From Actinocatenispora sera (GTDB taxonomy: Bacteria; Actinomycetota; Actinomycetes; Mycobacteriales; Micromonosporaceae), in NCBI RefSeq assembly GCF_018324685.1, contig NZ_AP023354.1:4836001-4900000 (forward strand): 64,000 bases of DNA, read 5' to 3'. The translations under genes were made by a program, and so were the position numbers. Shown here one piece after another: positions 32,989 through 41,395 of this stretch. The stretch's first letter is position 1; every line of letters starts with the position of its first letter. The notes below the pieces were generated by a model. The model was not told the origin of the DNA. It did not search any database and was given only the letters and a program-made list of their open reading frames with translations.

Positions 32989-33579
32989 TCAGATGCCGGG
33001 TCCCGGGCTCTGGCTGCCCGCGGCGGTGCTATCGATGCCGGTCTCGGTCGGCGGCGCTTCGACGGGGAAGAGGATCGGGCTGATCAGGTACTGCGTGCGG
33101 GCGGGTGATGGCTCGTTGGCCAGGTGGGGGGCGATCGCCTCCCGCATCCCGTCGATCATCCCGTGCAGTTCCCCAGGACTGAGCCAGACGGCATGCTGCC
33201 GGTAGCCGACCAGGTCGGCTACCGGGTCGGCCGTGTCACGGCCGAGATACGCGGTGAATTCGGCAGTAAGGACCGCCAGAGCGGCGGCGAATGCGCTGCG
33301 ATGGTCGTCCAGCGAGAGTGAACTGGCCGTTGCTGTATCGATCCCCGCGCGGTCGCGGCGCAGCCGGTAGCGGCGCTCGACCGCGCCGCGCACGCGCCGC
33401 TCCAGGGCGACTTCCAGGACCCCGCCGGCTGCGAGCAGGTCGACGTGCCGGTAGACCGTGGCTTTCGAGACGTCCCGGATGCGGTCGCACAGGTCGGCGG
33501 TGGTCAGTTCCCTGCCGCCGCGCATCGCATGAACCACTCGCAACCGCACCGGGTGTGCCAAGAGTTCGAAAGCATCCAT
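32989..33579 (-). CDS. HTH (ArsR-like) transcriptional regulator
   Basis: 196 residues. N-terminal winged HTH (MDAFELLAHPVRLRVVHAMRGGRELTTADLCDRIRDVSKATVYRHVDLLAAGGVLEVALERRVRGAVERRYRL) followed by a helical effector region. Divergent from the alpha/beta hydrolase gene, with the dyad ACGTTA-TGC-TAACGT in between. Confidence 0.85.
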   Translation of the reverse strand: MDAFELLAHPVRLRVVHAMRGGRELTTADLCDRIRDVSKATVYRHVDLLAAGGVLEVALERRVRGAVERRYRLRRDRAGIDTATASSLSLDDHRSAFAAALAVLTAEFTAYLGRDTADPVADLVGYRQHAVWLSPGELHGMIDGMREAIAPHLANEPSPARTQYLISPILFPVEAPPTETGIDSTAAGSQSPGPGI

Positions 33580-33593
33580 CCCGCAATGATCTC

Positions 33594-33608
33594 ACGTTAT
33601 GCTAACGT
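33594..33608. promoter_or_regulatory. Operator dyad between regulator and hydrolase
   Basis: ACGTTA-TGC-TAACGT, perfect 6-bp arms, in the 58-nt divergent gap. Probable binding site of the ArsR-like protein, controlling both genes. Confidence 0.6.
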
Positions 33609-33637
33609 TCGCAGTCCTTGCGAAAGGTTGTGATGGG

Positions 33638-34624
33638 ATGCCTGATGGTGCTGCGACAGAGTCCATGACCGGCTCAGAACTCGCTTGGGTGCCACCGCCC
33701 TATGCCGAGCCCGGGCGCTTCAGCGAGCACGGGGTCACCGTCGGCACCGGCCCACTCGCGGTGTCAGGCACGGTGAGCGTCCCCAGCGGGCAGGCTCCCG
33801 GCCCCGGCGTGGTGCTGCTCGCCGGTGGTGGGCCGTTCGACCGCGACGAGACCAGCGGCCCGAACAAACCGCTCAAGGACCTGGCCTGGGGGCTCGCCAG
33901 CCGCGGGACGACAGTGCTGCGCTTCGACAAGGCGACCTACGCCCACCGCGACGTGGCCGCGGCCTCGGACCTGACGATGACGCAGGAGTACGTGCCGCAT
34001 GCCGTCGACGCGGTCGATCTGCTCCGTAGCCACCGCTCGGTGGACCCCGAGCGGGTCTTCGTCCTCGGCCACAGCATGGGCGGCAAGGTTGCCCCCGCCG
34101 TCGCCGTCGCCGCACCCACGGTGGCTGGCCTGGTGATCATGGCCGGTGACACGCAGCCGATGCACCACGCCGCTGTCCGCGTCGTCAGCTACCTCGCCAC
34201 CCTGCTTCCCGACCAGGTCCCACCCGCGGTCATCGAGACCTTCCAGCGGCAGGCCGCCCTGGTCGACAGCGCGGAGCTCACGCCCTCGACCCCCGCAGCA
34301 GATCTACCGTTCGGCCTGTCCGCGCCGTACTGGCTCGAACTGCGTGACTACGACCCGGTCGCGATCGCGGCCGGACTCAGCAAGCCGATGCTCATCCTCC
34401 AAGGAGGACGCGACTACCAGGTCACCGTCGCCAACGACCTCGTGCGATGGCGGACGGGCCTGGCCGGCCGCCCGGAAGCCGACATCCGTGTCTACGAAGC
34501 CGACAACCACCTGTTCTTCCCCGGCGCAGGACCATCCACCCCCGCCGAATACGGAACTCCGCAGCATGTCGACCCCGCCGTCATCGCCGACATCGCCCAC
34601 TGGCTGAGCCACGGCCAGAGATGA
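33638..34624 (+). CDS. Alpha/beta hydrolase
   Basis: 328 residues. Oxyanion region GGGPFDRD, nucleophile elbow GHSMGG, acid in GGRDYQVTVAND, and a C-terminal histidine in EADNHLFFPG. These are the catalytic Ser-Asp-His of the dienelactone hydrolase/esterase group. Start at 33638 (MPDGAATES); an in-frame start at 33599 lies inside the operator and is less likely. Substrate unknown. Confidence 0.87.
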   Translation: MPDGAATESMTGSELAWVPPPYAEPGRFSEHGVTVGTGPLAVSGTVSVPSGQAPGPGVVLLAGGGPFDRDETSGPNKPLKDLAWGLASRGTTVLRFDKATYAHRDVAAASDLTMTQEYVPHAVDAVDLLRSHRSVDPERVFVLGHSMGGKVAPAVAVAAPTVAGLVIMAGDTQPMHHAAVRVVSYLATLLPDQVPPAVIETFQRQAALVDSAELTPSTPAADLPFGLSAPYWLELRDYDPVAIAAGLSKPMLILQGGRDYQVTVANDLVRWRTGLAGRPEADIRVYEADNHLFFPGAGPSTPAEYGTPQHVDPAVIADIAHWLSHGQR

Positions 34625-34659
34625 GCGTTCGCGCCGCCTGTTGACCAGCAGTCGGCAAT

Positions 34660-34920
34660 CAGGCCGGAGTGCCGCCACTCGTGCAGATCCCAGCCCGTGC
34701 CCGGCCCACCACCGAGGGCGGTGTGCTCGTCCAGCAACATCCGGGCCCGCCCGTACGAAGGACGCGCGAGCCCGATGTCCGGACGGACATCGGCGGTCTT
34801 GCCCACCCCGCTCCCGTAGTTGCGGACCGTGTTCGGGTTGCCGAGCGAGTCGAGGAAGACATCGGCCGCCGCGCGGACGGTCGGCGCCTTCCCGGCGGGC
34901 AGCTGTATGACGGCGGGCAC
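34660..34920 (-). pseudogene. Tyrosine-recombinase remnant
   Basis: From GTG 34920 (VPAVIQLPAGKAPTVRAAADVFLDSLGNPNTVRNYGSGVGKTA) the frame matches the N-terminal SAM-like region of actinobacterial integrases. It jumps directly to a catalytic-end fragment (YGRARMLLDEHTALGGGPGTGWDLHEWRHSGL, the HxxR block). The intervening 150 or so residues and the end with the catalytic tyrosine are missing. It is an internally deleted, inactive integrase, evidence of an older mobile element. Confidence 0.65.
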
Positions 34921-35132
34921 CGTTTTCCCCTTACCGCAGACAACAGGGCCGCTTCCTCTACGGCCGGCGGCTCGCTGCACACCCACAACCTGCGTACGCA
35001 TGCGTTGCGCGACACCGGGTCCGGCATCGACAGCAGCTACGGTACGCAGGACATGGCGCTGGTGATGGCCCCCCGGCACCGGTTCGTGGTGGTCGGTGCG
35101 ACCCAGGGGCCTGGCGGCGTACGACGACCGCG

Positions 35133-35747
35133 TCAGTGCCCGACGAGCCGGTGCAGCGCCTGGAGCTGGGCGTCGACCAGGGTCGCCAGCTCGTCCGGCG
35201 ACAGCGCGTCGAGCTGGTGCAGGCTCCACTCGTCCATCGCCTGCAGGACCGCGAGCGCCATCGCGGCCTGCAGCGACGCCGGCAGGTCGGTACGGACCGC
35301 GCCGGCGTCGCGGCCGGCCGCGAGCGCCGCGGCCAGCCAGCCGTCGATCCCCGCCCGCAGCCGGGCCAGCGCGCTGCCCGGCCCGGTCGGCGCGTCCGGC
35401 AGGTAGAACAGCGTCCACAGCATCCGGTCCTGCGGCCCCACGAGCCGCACCGCGCCGGCAATCAGCTCGTCGATCCGGGTCCAGAAGTCCGGCCCCGCAA
35501 GGTCTGCCGGGGCGGGCACCGGTAGCGCGGCGAGCAGCCGCTGCGCCGCGTCCAGCACGGTGGCGTCGAACAGCGCTTCCTTCGAGTCGAAGTAGTGGTA
35601 GAAGGAGCTCTTGCTCATCCGGCAGGAGCGGATGATCCGGTTCAGCGAGGCGCGCTGGTAGCCGGCGCCGGCGAACTCCCGCGCCGCCGTGGTCAGCAGC
35701 GCCTCCCGCCGCGATGGCGGCAGTACCCCGGTCTCGGCACCCGGCAC
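35133..35747 (-). CDS. TetR-family regulator
   Basis: 204 residues. N-terminal TetR HTH (RREALLTTAAREFAGAGYQRASLNRIIRSCRMSKSSFYHYFDSKEALFDATV) and a helical ligand domain. It lies 58 nt downstream of the FAD monooxygenase on the same strand, so the pair is probably one transcript. The large palindromes upstream of the monooxygenase are the likely operator. Confidence 0.92.
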   Translation of the reverse strand: MPGAETGVLPPSRREALLTTAAREFAGAGYQRASLNRIIRSCRMSKSSFYHYFDSKEALFDATVLDAAQRLLAALPVPAPADLAGPDFWTRIDELIAGAVRLVGPQDRMLWTLFYLPDAPTGPGSALARLRAGIDGWLAAALAAGRDAGAVRTDLPASLQAAMALAVLQAMDEWSLHQLDALSPDELATLVDAQLQALHRLVGH

Positions 35748-35805
35748 GACTCCCCCTTCGACCAGCCCGGTTCGGCGGTGGACCGGTGCCCTCGTGACCC
35801 CGGCG

Positions 35806-37038
35806 TCAGTCGCTCCGGGACAGTGCCCGGCGGGCCGCCGCGTCCGGGTCCGGCCGCGCGTCCAGCAGCCGCCGGATCGGCTTGAGCACCGAACGGACGC
35901 TGAGCAGCCGGGCCGCCACGTCCCGGCACACCGCGAACGCCCTCCCGTCCCGGAACATCATTCTCGCCAGCGTTCGCGAGTTGTCCTGCGCCGCCTCCAC
36001 CCGGGGCCGCTGCAGCTTTTCGTACGCGTCGAGCAGGGTGGCGAGGTTCGCCCGGTCGGCGTGCACCAGCAGCCGGGACAGCACCCACGCCGACTCCATC
36101 GCCATCCCGGCGCCGATCCCGGCCGTGGGCAGGAAGCCGGCGGCGGCGTCACCGACCAGTACGGCGTGGCCGGTCACCCAGCGGGCGGTCCGCACGTCCC
36201 GAAGCGGCCAGTAGTACGGCCGGTCGGTGTCCAGCACGGCACGCAGCGCCCGGCTGGTCCGGCCGGTGCGGGTGCGCAGCTGCCGGTCGATCGCGGCGAC
36301 CAACCGCTCCGGGCCGTCCGCGGTCGCCGCGTCCGGACCGCCGAGGAACACCCCGATGCGGTCCCGCACCGGGTAGCTGCCGAGGAAGAATCCGGCGCCC
36401 CACAGTTCCTCGCCGAGGTCCTGCTCGTCGTCCGGCGGCGCCCACGCCACCCAGCCGCCCCAGCCCGTGTCCAGCCGGCCGATCGGACCGACGTCGAGCA
36501 GCCGGCGGGTACCCGAGCCGATCCCGTCGCTCACCACGACCAGGTCGAACTCGTACTCCCCGGTGTGGTCGCCGCAGGCCAGCTGCACCATGGCGGCGCC
36601 GGCGGTCTCGGTGAGCGCGGCGAGGGTGGTCCCGAACGAGACCGGGCAGTCGGCGCCGGACAGCACGTCGAGCAGCTCGCCGCGGCCGATGCCGCGGTAG
36701 TCGCCGTAGTCGGCGAGCAGCTCGCCCATCGAGTCGGTGCGCACCGGGCGACCGTGGTGCGCGCACAGCCGGTACCGGCCGAACGCGACGGCGCGTTCCC
36801 GGTACTCCGGCCACAGGCCCAGCTCGTCGAACACCGGCCCGACCATCGGCATCAGCGCCAGCATGTAGCCCTCGGCGGCGCCGGCGGCCGCGCGCTCGAT
36901 CAGCACCGGGTGCAGCCCGTTGCGGCGCAGCAGCCGGGCGGTCGTCACGCCGGCAACGCCGGCCCCGACCACCAGGACGCGCAGCGGGTCGTGGCGGGCG
37001 TCCTGGTACTGCGTCGCTGCGTCGGCCGCGTACGGCAT
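35806..37038 (-). CDS. FAD-dependent monooxygenase
   Basis: 410 residues of the aromatic hydroxylase/squalene-epoxidase-like class: Rossmann VLVVGAGVAGVTTARLLRRNG near the N-terminus, DLVVVSDGIGSGTRRLL, and the second FAD motif GHAVLVGDAAAGFLPTAGIGAGMAMESAWVL. The start at 37038 (MPYAADAA) has GGAGG 5 nt upstream. Substrate unknown; the adjacent TetR gene suggests induction by a xenobiotic or metabolite. Confidence 0.9.
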   Translation of the reverse strand: MPYAADAATQYQDARHDPLRVLVVGAGVAGVTTARLLRRNGLHPVLIERAAAGAAEGYMLALMPMVGPVFDELGLWPEYRERAVAFGRYRLCAHHGRPVRTDSMGELLADYGDYRGIGRGELLDVLSGADCPVSFGTTLAALTETAGAAMVQLACGDHTGEYEFDLVVVSDGIGSGTRRLLDVGPIGRLDTGWGGWVAWAPPDDEQDLGEELWGAGFFLGSYPVRDRIGVFLGGPDAATADGPERLVAAIDRQLRTRTGRTSRALRAVLDTDRPYYWPLRDVRTARWVTGHAVLVGDAAAGFLPTAGIGAGMAMESAWVLSRLLVHADRANLATLLDAYEKLQRPRVEAAQDNSRTLARMMFRDGRAFAVCRDVAARLLSVRSVLKPIRRLLDARPDPDAAARRALSRSD

Positions 37039-37053
37039 GGCACCTCCGTCAAA

Positions 37054-37111
37054 CGTGTGGACCGATCGGTCCACACGAATCTAACATCGTGTGGACCGGT
37101 CGGTCCACTCG
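37054..37111. promoter_or_regulatory. Double palindromic operator upstream of the monooxygenase
   Basis: A perfect 24-bp palindrome at 37054-37077 (half CGTGTGGACCGA) and a second at 37088-37111 with two mismatches, centres 34 bp apart. Typical TetR-type operators; expected to bind the product of the downstream TetR gene. Confidence 0.75.
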
Positions 37112-37210
37112 ATGTTTCCGAGATCGCGTGACCCTCTGCCGCCGCCGAGAGGTGGTGGCATTCGCCGGGGTCGGCCCGACATGTCGACCCCATGACTACG
37201 ATCGGTGTCC

Positions 37211-37831
37211 ATGGAAGTACTCATCGTCGGCTCCGGCCACATGGCCCGCGGCATCGGTACCCGGCTGGTGGCCGGCGGGCACCAGGTCCGCATCGCGGCC
37301 CGCAACCACGACGCGGCCCGTACCCTGGCCGCCGAACTCGACGGCGACGCGACCGGCGAACCGATCGGGCGGCTCGGTGCCGCGTCGGTCGTCGTGCTCG
37401 CGCTGCCGTACCCGGCGACCCGGATGGTGGCCGAACAGCTGGCCGGTGAGCTGGTGGGCCGGGTCCTCGTCGACATCGCCAACCCGGTCAACATCGGTAC
37501 CTTCGACGACCTCGTCACGCCGCCCGGCGTCTCGGCCGCCGAGCAGGTGGCGAAGGCGGTACCGGGAGCCAAGGTGGTCAAGGCCTTCAACACCACGTTC
37601 GCCGCGAACCTGACCGCCGGCGGACCGCTGGACGTGTTCATCGCCGGCGACGACGAGACCGCCTGCGACCAGGTCGCCGCGCTCACCGCGGACGGCGGGA
37701 TGCGGCCGATCCTCGTCGGCGGTCTCCGGCACGCGTACACCTTGGAGTCGTTCCAGCTGCTGCACATGAAGGTGCAGGACCAGATCGGCGGGAACTACAC
37801 CACCTCGCTGGAACTCGACCGCCGGCAGTGA
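37211..37831 (+). CDS. NADPH-dependent F420-reductase-like protein
   Basis: 206 residues. N-terminal Rossmann fold MEVLIVGSGHMARGIGTRLVAGGHQVRIAARN, then VVVLALPYPATRMVAEQL...VLVDIANPVN and KVVKAFNTTFA, the pattern of F420:NADP oxidoreductase-like proteins. The true cofactor and partner are unverified. ATG 37211; GTG 37205 is two codons earlier. Divergent from the monooxygenase, so the palindromes lie in its upstream region too. Confidence 0.82.
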   Translation: MEVLIVGSGHMARGIGTRLVAGGHQVRIAARNHDAARTLAAELDGDATGEPIGRLGAASVVVLALPYPATRMVAEQLAGELVGRVLVDIANPVNIGTFDDLVTPPGVSAAEQVAKAVPGAKVVKAFNTTFAANLTAGGPLDVFIAGDDETACDQVAALTADGGMRPILVGGLRHAYTLESFQLLHMKVQDQIGGNYTTSLELDRRQ

Positions 37832-37838
37832 GCGGCGC

Positions 37839-38783
37839 TCAGTCGGCGACGCGCAGGTCGGCGAGCGCGGCCCGGTGGTCGCTGCCACCGGTGTCAGCGA
37901 CCGACGCGTCGGTGGCCGACAGCCCGCGATAGAGCACCTGGTCGGGCCGGGTCATCGGAAACCGGGCCGGCCAGGTGAAACCGAACCCGCTGCCGGCGGC
38001 GCGCTGCGCGTCGGTCAGCGGTGGGCTGAGCTGGCCCAGCGCCCGGTCGGTGGTCGCGGTGTTCAGGTCGCCGAGCAGCAGCAACCGGGGCGACCGGTCG
38101 GCCCGTACCGAGTCGGCGAGGCGGGTCAGCGTGCGGTCCCGGCTGCCGTCCGCACCGGGCCGGATCGACCCCAGATGCGCCACGTACACCCGGACCTGCC
38201 CGTGGTCGGTGTCCACGTCGGCACGCAGCGCGCGGTTCCAGCCCAGGCCGAGATCGACCGGTGCGCCGTCACCCATCGGGTACCGGCTCCACAGCCCGAC
38301 CGTGCCGACCCGCAGCTGGTGCGGGTACGTGTCGTCGAGCAGCCGCGCGGCGTCGTCGTTCGCCAGCTCCTGCACCGCGACCAGGTCCGGGTGCAGCGCC
38401 ACCAGCTGGCGCACGGTCGAGGTCGGATCCGGATTCGCGGCATCCAGGTTCTGGGTCGCCGCGCGCAGCTGGCCGTCACCGCCACCCCGGGGCAGCAGCA
38501 CCGGTCCGAACATCCCGGCCCACACGACGACCGGCAGCAGCAGCGCGAGCGCACCGAGCCGGGACCTGGTGGCGAGCGCGAGCAGCGCCACCGGCACCAC
38601 CAGCAGGCCGAACCAGGGCAGGAAGCTGTCCAGCGCGGTACCGGCCCCGTGCCCGTCGGGCACCAGCCGATGGCCCGCGAGCAGCACGGTGACCAGCAGC
38701 GCGGCCAGCACCGCAGGCACGTCGCTCAGCCCGACCGGCCGGCGGCGCGGCGCCGTCCGGCGCACCGCGACCCGGCCGCTCAC
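37839..38783 (-). CDS. Membrane-anchored endonuclease/exonuclease/phosphatase-family protein
   Basis: 314 residues. Three hydrophobic segments at about 22-41, 54-70 and 77-97, then an extracytoplasmic EEP domain: ATQNLDAANPD, DLVAVQEL (catalytic Glu), YVAHLGSI, LLLLGDLNTATTD, and TGGSDHRAALADL (catalytic Asp-His). Similar actinobacterial proteins are often called sphingomyelinase/phosphatase-like; the substrate is unknown. Converges with the F420-reductase-like gene. Confidence 0.87.
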   Translation of the reverse strand: MSGRVAVRRTAPRRRPVGLSDVPAVLAALLVTVLLAGHRLVPDGHGAGTALDSFLPWFGLLVVPVALLALATRSRLGALALLLPVVVWAGMFGPVLLPRGGGDGQLRAATQNLDAANPDPTSTVRQLVALHPDLVAVQELANDDAARLLDDTYPHQLRVGTVGLWSRYPMGDGAPVDLGLGWNRALRADVDTDHGQVRVYVAHLGSIRPGADGSRDRTLTRLADSVRADRSPRLLLLGDLNTATTDRALGQLSPPLTDAQRAAGSGFGFTWPARFPMTRPDQVLYRGLSATDASVADTGGSDHRAALADLRVAD

Positions 38784-38925
38784 CGGCAGCCCACATCCGG
38801 CTCAGCATTCATCGCACCATCATGACCGGTACCGGAACGGTCCAAGGCGCGGACCCGGCACCCGCTCCCGGACCGCGTGAACGAACCCGGACCGGTACCG
38901 TCCTGGTCCGTTCACGCTCGCCGGT

Positions 38926-40575
38926 TCAGCCGGTGACGGGGCTGAGCCTGTCCGCCGCCGGGTCGATGACCAGTACCGGTCGGCCGGCATGCCGGGAGAC
39001 CTCGGCGACCACGCTGCCGCCCAGCAGCCCGTGCAGCCCGGGGTGCGACGACGAGCCGATCACCACCGCCGGCGCGGCGAGCCGGACCGCCCGGTCCAGG
39101 ATCAGCCGGGCCACCTCCGGATGCGTACCGACGCTCACGACGATCTCGCCGTCGGCGGTCACGCCGGCCGCGCGCAGCTGCGCCAACCGCTCGCCGAGCA
39201 GCTGCTCGGCGTCCACGTCACCCTCCAGCGCCACCGCGTCGTCGCCGACCACCTCGGTCTCCCGCACGTGCAGCAGGTGTACGGCGAGGCCGCGCTGCGC
39301 GGCGACCTCGGCGGCGTGCCGGACCACCGCGGTGCCGGCCGGGCCGGCGTCCACCGCGACGAGCAGCCGGCCGGCGTCGGCCGGCGTCGGCGCCGGCTCC
39401 TCCGGCTCGTCCACCCGGGCCAGCACCTTGCGGCCGCTGGCGAGGACCAGGATGCCGATCACCACGCAGCCGGCGCCAACGTAGAACGGCAGGTTCGGGC
39501 TGATCTGCTCGCCGAGCTTGCCGGCCAAGAACGGTGCGATCGCCCCACCGATGAACCGCACGAAGCTGTACGCCGCGGACGCGACCGGCCGCTCGACCGG
39601 CGCCGCCTTCATCACGGCCTGGGTGATCAGCGTGTTGTTGATGCCCAGAAACAGCCCGGCGATGATCACCGCGAGGATCAGCGTGAGCTTCGACTGGGTG
39701 CCGATACCCATCACGACCAGCGTCAACGCGATCAGGCCCTGCACCACGTACAAGGTCTTGACGGTGCCGAACCGCACCTGCAGCCGCGGCGCGACGAACA
39801 CCGAGGTGACCGCGAGGCACAGCCCCCAGCCGAAGAACACCAACCCCAGCTGGTGGGCCGACAACCCCATCGGGAACGGCGTCCAGGCCAGCAGCGTGAA
39901 GAACCCGTAGTTGTAGAACAGCGCGGTCAGCGCCGTGGTCAGCAGCCCGCGGTGGCGCAACGCCTTGAACGGGTCCGCGAGCGACGAGCGGCGCGTGGGT
40001 TTCGGTGAGGTCGGCAGCAGCGTGATCACCGCGACGAACGCGATCGTCATCAGTACCGCGACGCCGATGAACGGCCCGCGCCAGCTGATGCCGCCGAGCA
40101 ACCCGCCGAGCAGCGGCCCCACCGCGATGCCGACGCCCAGCGCCGCCTCGTACAGGATGATCGCGCCGCCGACGCCGCCGGACGCGGCGCCCACGATCAC
40201 CGCGAGGGCGGTGGCGATGAACAGGGCGTTGCCCAGGCCCCAGCCGGCCCGGAAGCCGATGATCCCGTTCACGCCGTCGGCCGAGCCGGCCAGCGCGCTG
40301 AACACGACGATCAGGACCAGGCCGGCGAGCAGGGTTCGTTTGGGGCCGATCCGGCTCGACACCCAGCCGGTGATGACCATCGCCACACCGGTCACCAGCA
40401 TGTAGCTGGTGAACAGCAGCTCGACCTGGCTGGGGTTGGCGTGCAGGTCCTTGGAGATCGCCGGCAGGATCGGGTCGACGAGTCCGATGCCCATGAAGGC
40501 GATCACACACGCGAACGCGACCGCCCACACCGACTTCGGTTGGCGGAGGATACTGCCGCCCTCGCCGTGGCTCAT
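38926..40575 (-). CDS. MFS transporter fused to a universal stress protein domain
   Basis: 549 residues. Residues about 1-395 form a 12-helix major facilitator with a DHA1-type start (VWAVAFACVIAFMGIGLVDPILPAI) and loop motif GWVSSRIGPKRTLL. Residues about 408-540 are a UspA domain (RLLVAVDAGPAGTAVVRHAAEVA...VVIGSSSHPGLHGLLGGSVVAEVSRHAGRPVLVI), including the G2xG9G(S/T) nucleotide-binding signature. Start overlaps the MarR stop as ATGA. Probably a drug or metabolite exporter whose activity may be tuned by ATP or stress. Confidence 0.9.
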   Translation of the reverse strand: MSHGEGGSILRQPKSVWAVAFACVIAFMGIGLVDPILPAISKDLHANPSQVELLFTSYMLVTGVAMVITGWVSSRIGPKRTLLAGLVLIVVFSALAGSADGVNGIIGFRAGWGLGNALFIATALAVIVGAASGGVGGAIILYEAALGVGIAVGPLLGGLLGGISWRGPFIGVAVLMTIAFVAVITLLPTSPKPTRRSSLADPFKALRHRGLLTTALTALFYNYGFFTLLAWTPFPMGLSAHQLGLVFFGWGLCLAVTSVFVAPRLQVRFGTVKTLYVVQGLIALTLVVMGIGTQSKLTLILAVIIAGLFLGINNTLITQAVMKAAPVERPVASAAYSFVRFIGGAIAPFLAGKLGEQISPNLPFYVGAGCVVIGILVLASGRKVLARVDEPEEPAPTPADAGRLLVAVDAGPAGTAVVRHAAEVAAQRGLAVHLLHVRETEVVGDDAVALEGDVDAEQLLGERLAQLRAAGVTADGEIVVSVGTHPEVARLILDRAVRLAAPAVVIGSSSHPGLHGLLGGSVVAEVSRHAGRPVLVIDPAADRLSPVTG

Positions 40576-41024
40576 TGCTGTTCTACCTTTCGCCAGGTGT
40601 CGAGGAGTTTGTCGAGCGCCGGGATCGCGCGGGCGAGCGCCTCCCGGTCGGCGCCGTCGAGCTGGTCCAGCCGGCTCGCGAGCGCCGCGGTTCGCATCCG
40701 GCGGATGCCGCGCAGGGTGTCGCGACCGGCCTGGGTGAGTTCGATCGTCACGACCCGCTGGTCGTGCGGGTCGGCACCGCGCACCACGGTGCCCTCCTCG
40801 ACCAGCCGGCGCAGCAGGCCGGTCATCGTCGGCTGTGCCACCCGAGCGATCTGGGCCAGCTCGCTGACCCGCTTCGGGCCGTCCCGATCGAGGGTGGCGA
40901 GCACGGCGGCCACGGTCGGGCTGGCGGTGTGGTCGCCGACGCGGCGCAGCGCGTGCGTCAGGTCGCCCAGCCGGCCGGCCAGTTCGGCCGCCAGCGCGTC
41001 GGTCGACACCGGATTCATATTCAT
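40572..41024 (-). CDS. MarR-family regulator
   Basis: 150 residues with the MarR winged HTH (PKRVSELAQIARVAQPTMTGLLRRLVEEGTVVRGADPHDQRVVTIELTQAGRDTL). Co-transcribed with the exporter. The dyad CATAG-CCTAA-CTATG (41022-41036) overlaps its start. ATG 41018 is an alternative start, and neither has a clear ribosome-binding site, so a leaderless transcript is possible. Confidence 0.9.
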   Translation of the reverse strand: MNMNPVSTDALAAELAGRLGDLTHALRRVGDHTASPTVAAVLATLDRDGPKRVSELAQIARVAQPTMTGLLRRLVEEGTVVRGADPHDQRVVTIELTQAGRDTLRGIRRMRTAALASRLDQLDGADREALARAIPALDKLLDTWRKVEQQ

Positions 41025-41036
41025 AGCCTAACTATG
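41022..41036. promoter_or_regulatory. Probable MarR autoregulatory dyad
   Basis: CATAG-CCTAA-CTATG, perfect 5-bp arms, AT-rich in a GC-rich setting, at the marR start codon. Confidence 0.5.
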
Positions 41037-41395
41037 TTTCTGCCCGGGTAGTCGGCGCTGTGAGCGGAGTAACGCCCGCGCCGGTGCGGGGCGAGCCGGA
41101 CCCGATGCGGGGTGGCCGGCCGCCCTTCGCGGCATCGATCGATCTCGTCCCCGATCAGGCCCCGGCGCGCGCGACGCAGTGCCGGTCACTCGCCGGCACG
41201 CGCACAGACCTCGCCAAGGGCGCCGGGTCGGCGGCTGATGGTCGCCCCGGACCGACCGAGTTCTTCCCGAACGGCTCGGCCCTGGCGCGCCCGGCTCGGG
41301 ACAGCACCCGCCATCGCGGCAGCGCCCGGCCTCACGGCAGCGCCTGGACGACGCCGCAGGGAGGCCGGGCAGCGCCCGGGATGACCGCGGGAGGC
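41037..41395. other. Intergenic between marR-type gene and rsmB
   Basis: 359 nt with no supported gene, promoter motif or strong repeat. Long open frames crossing it on the plus strand are shadows of rsmB. Confidence 0.4.

Noticed and set aside
34492-35418. A full-length integrase gene around 35 kb
   Set aside because: Only an N-terminal piece joined to a fragment ending after HxxR is recognisable; the rest of the frame is a shadow of the hydrolase and TetR genes.
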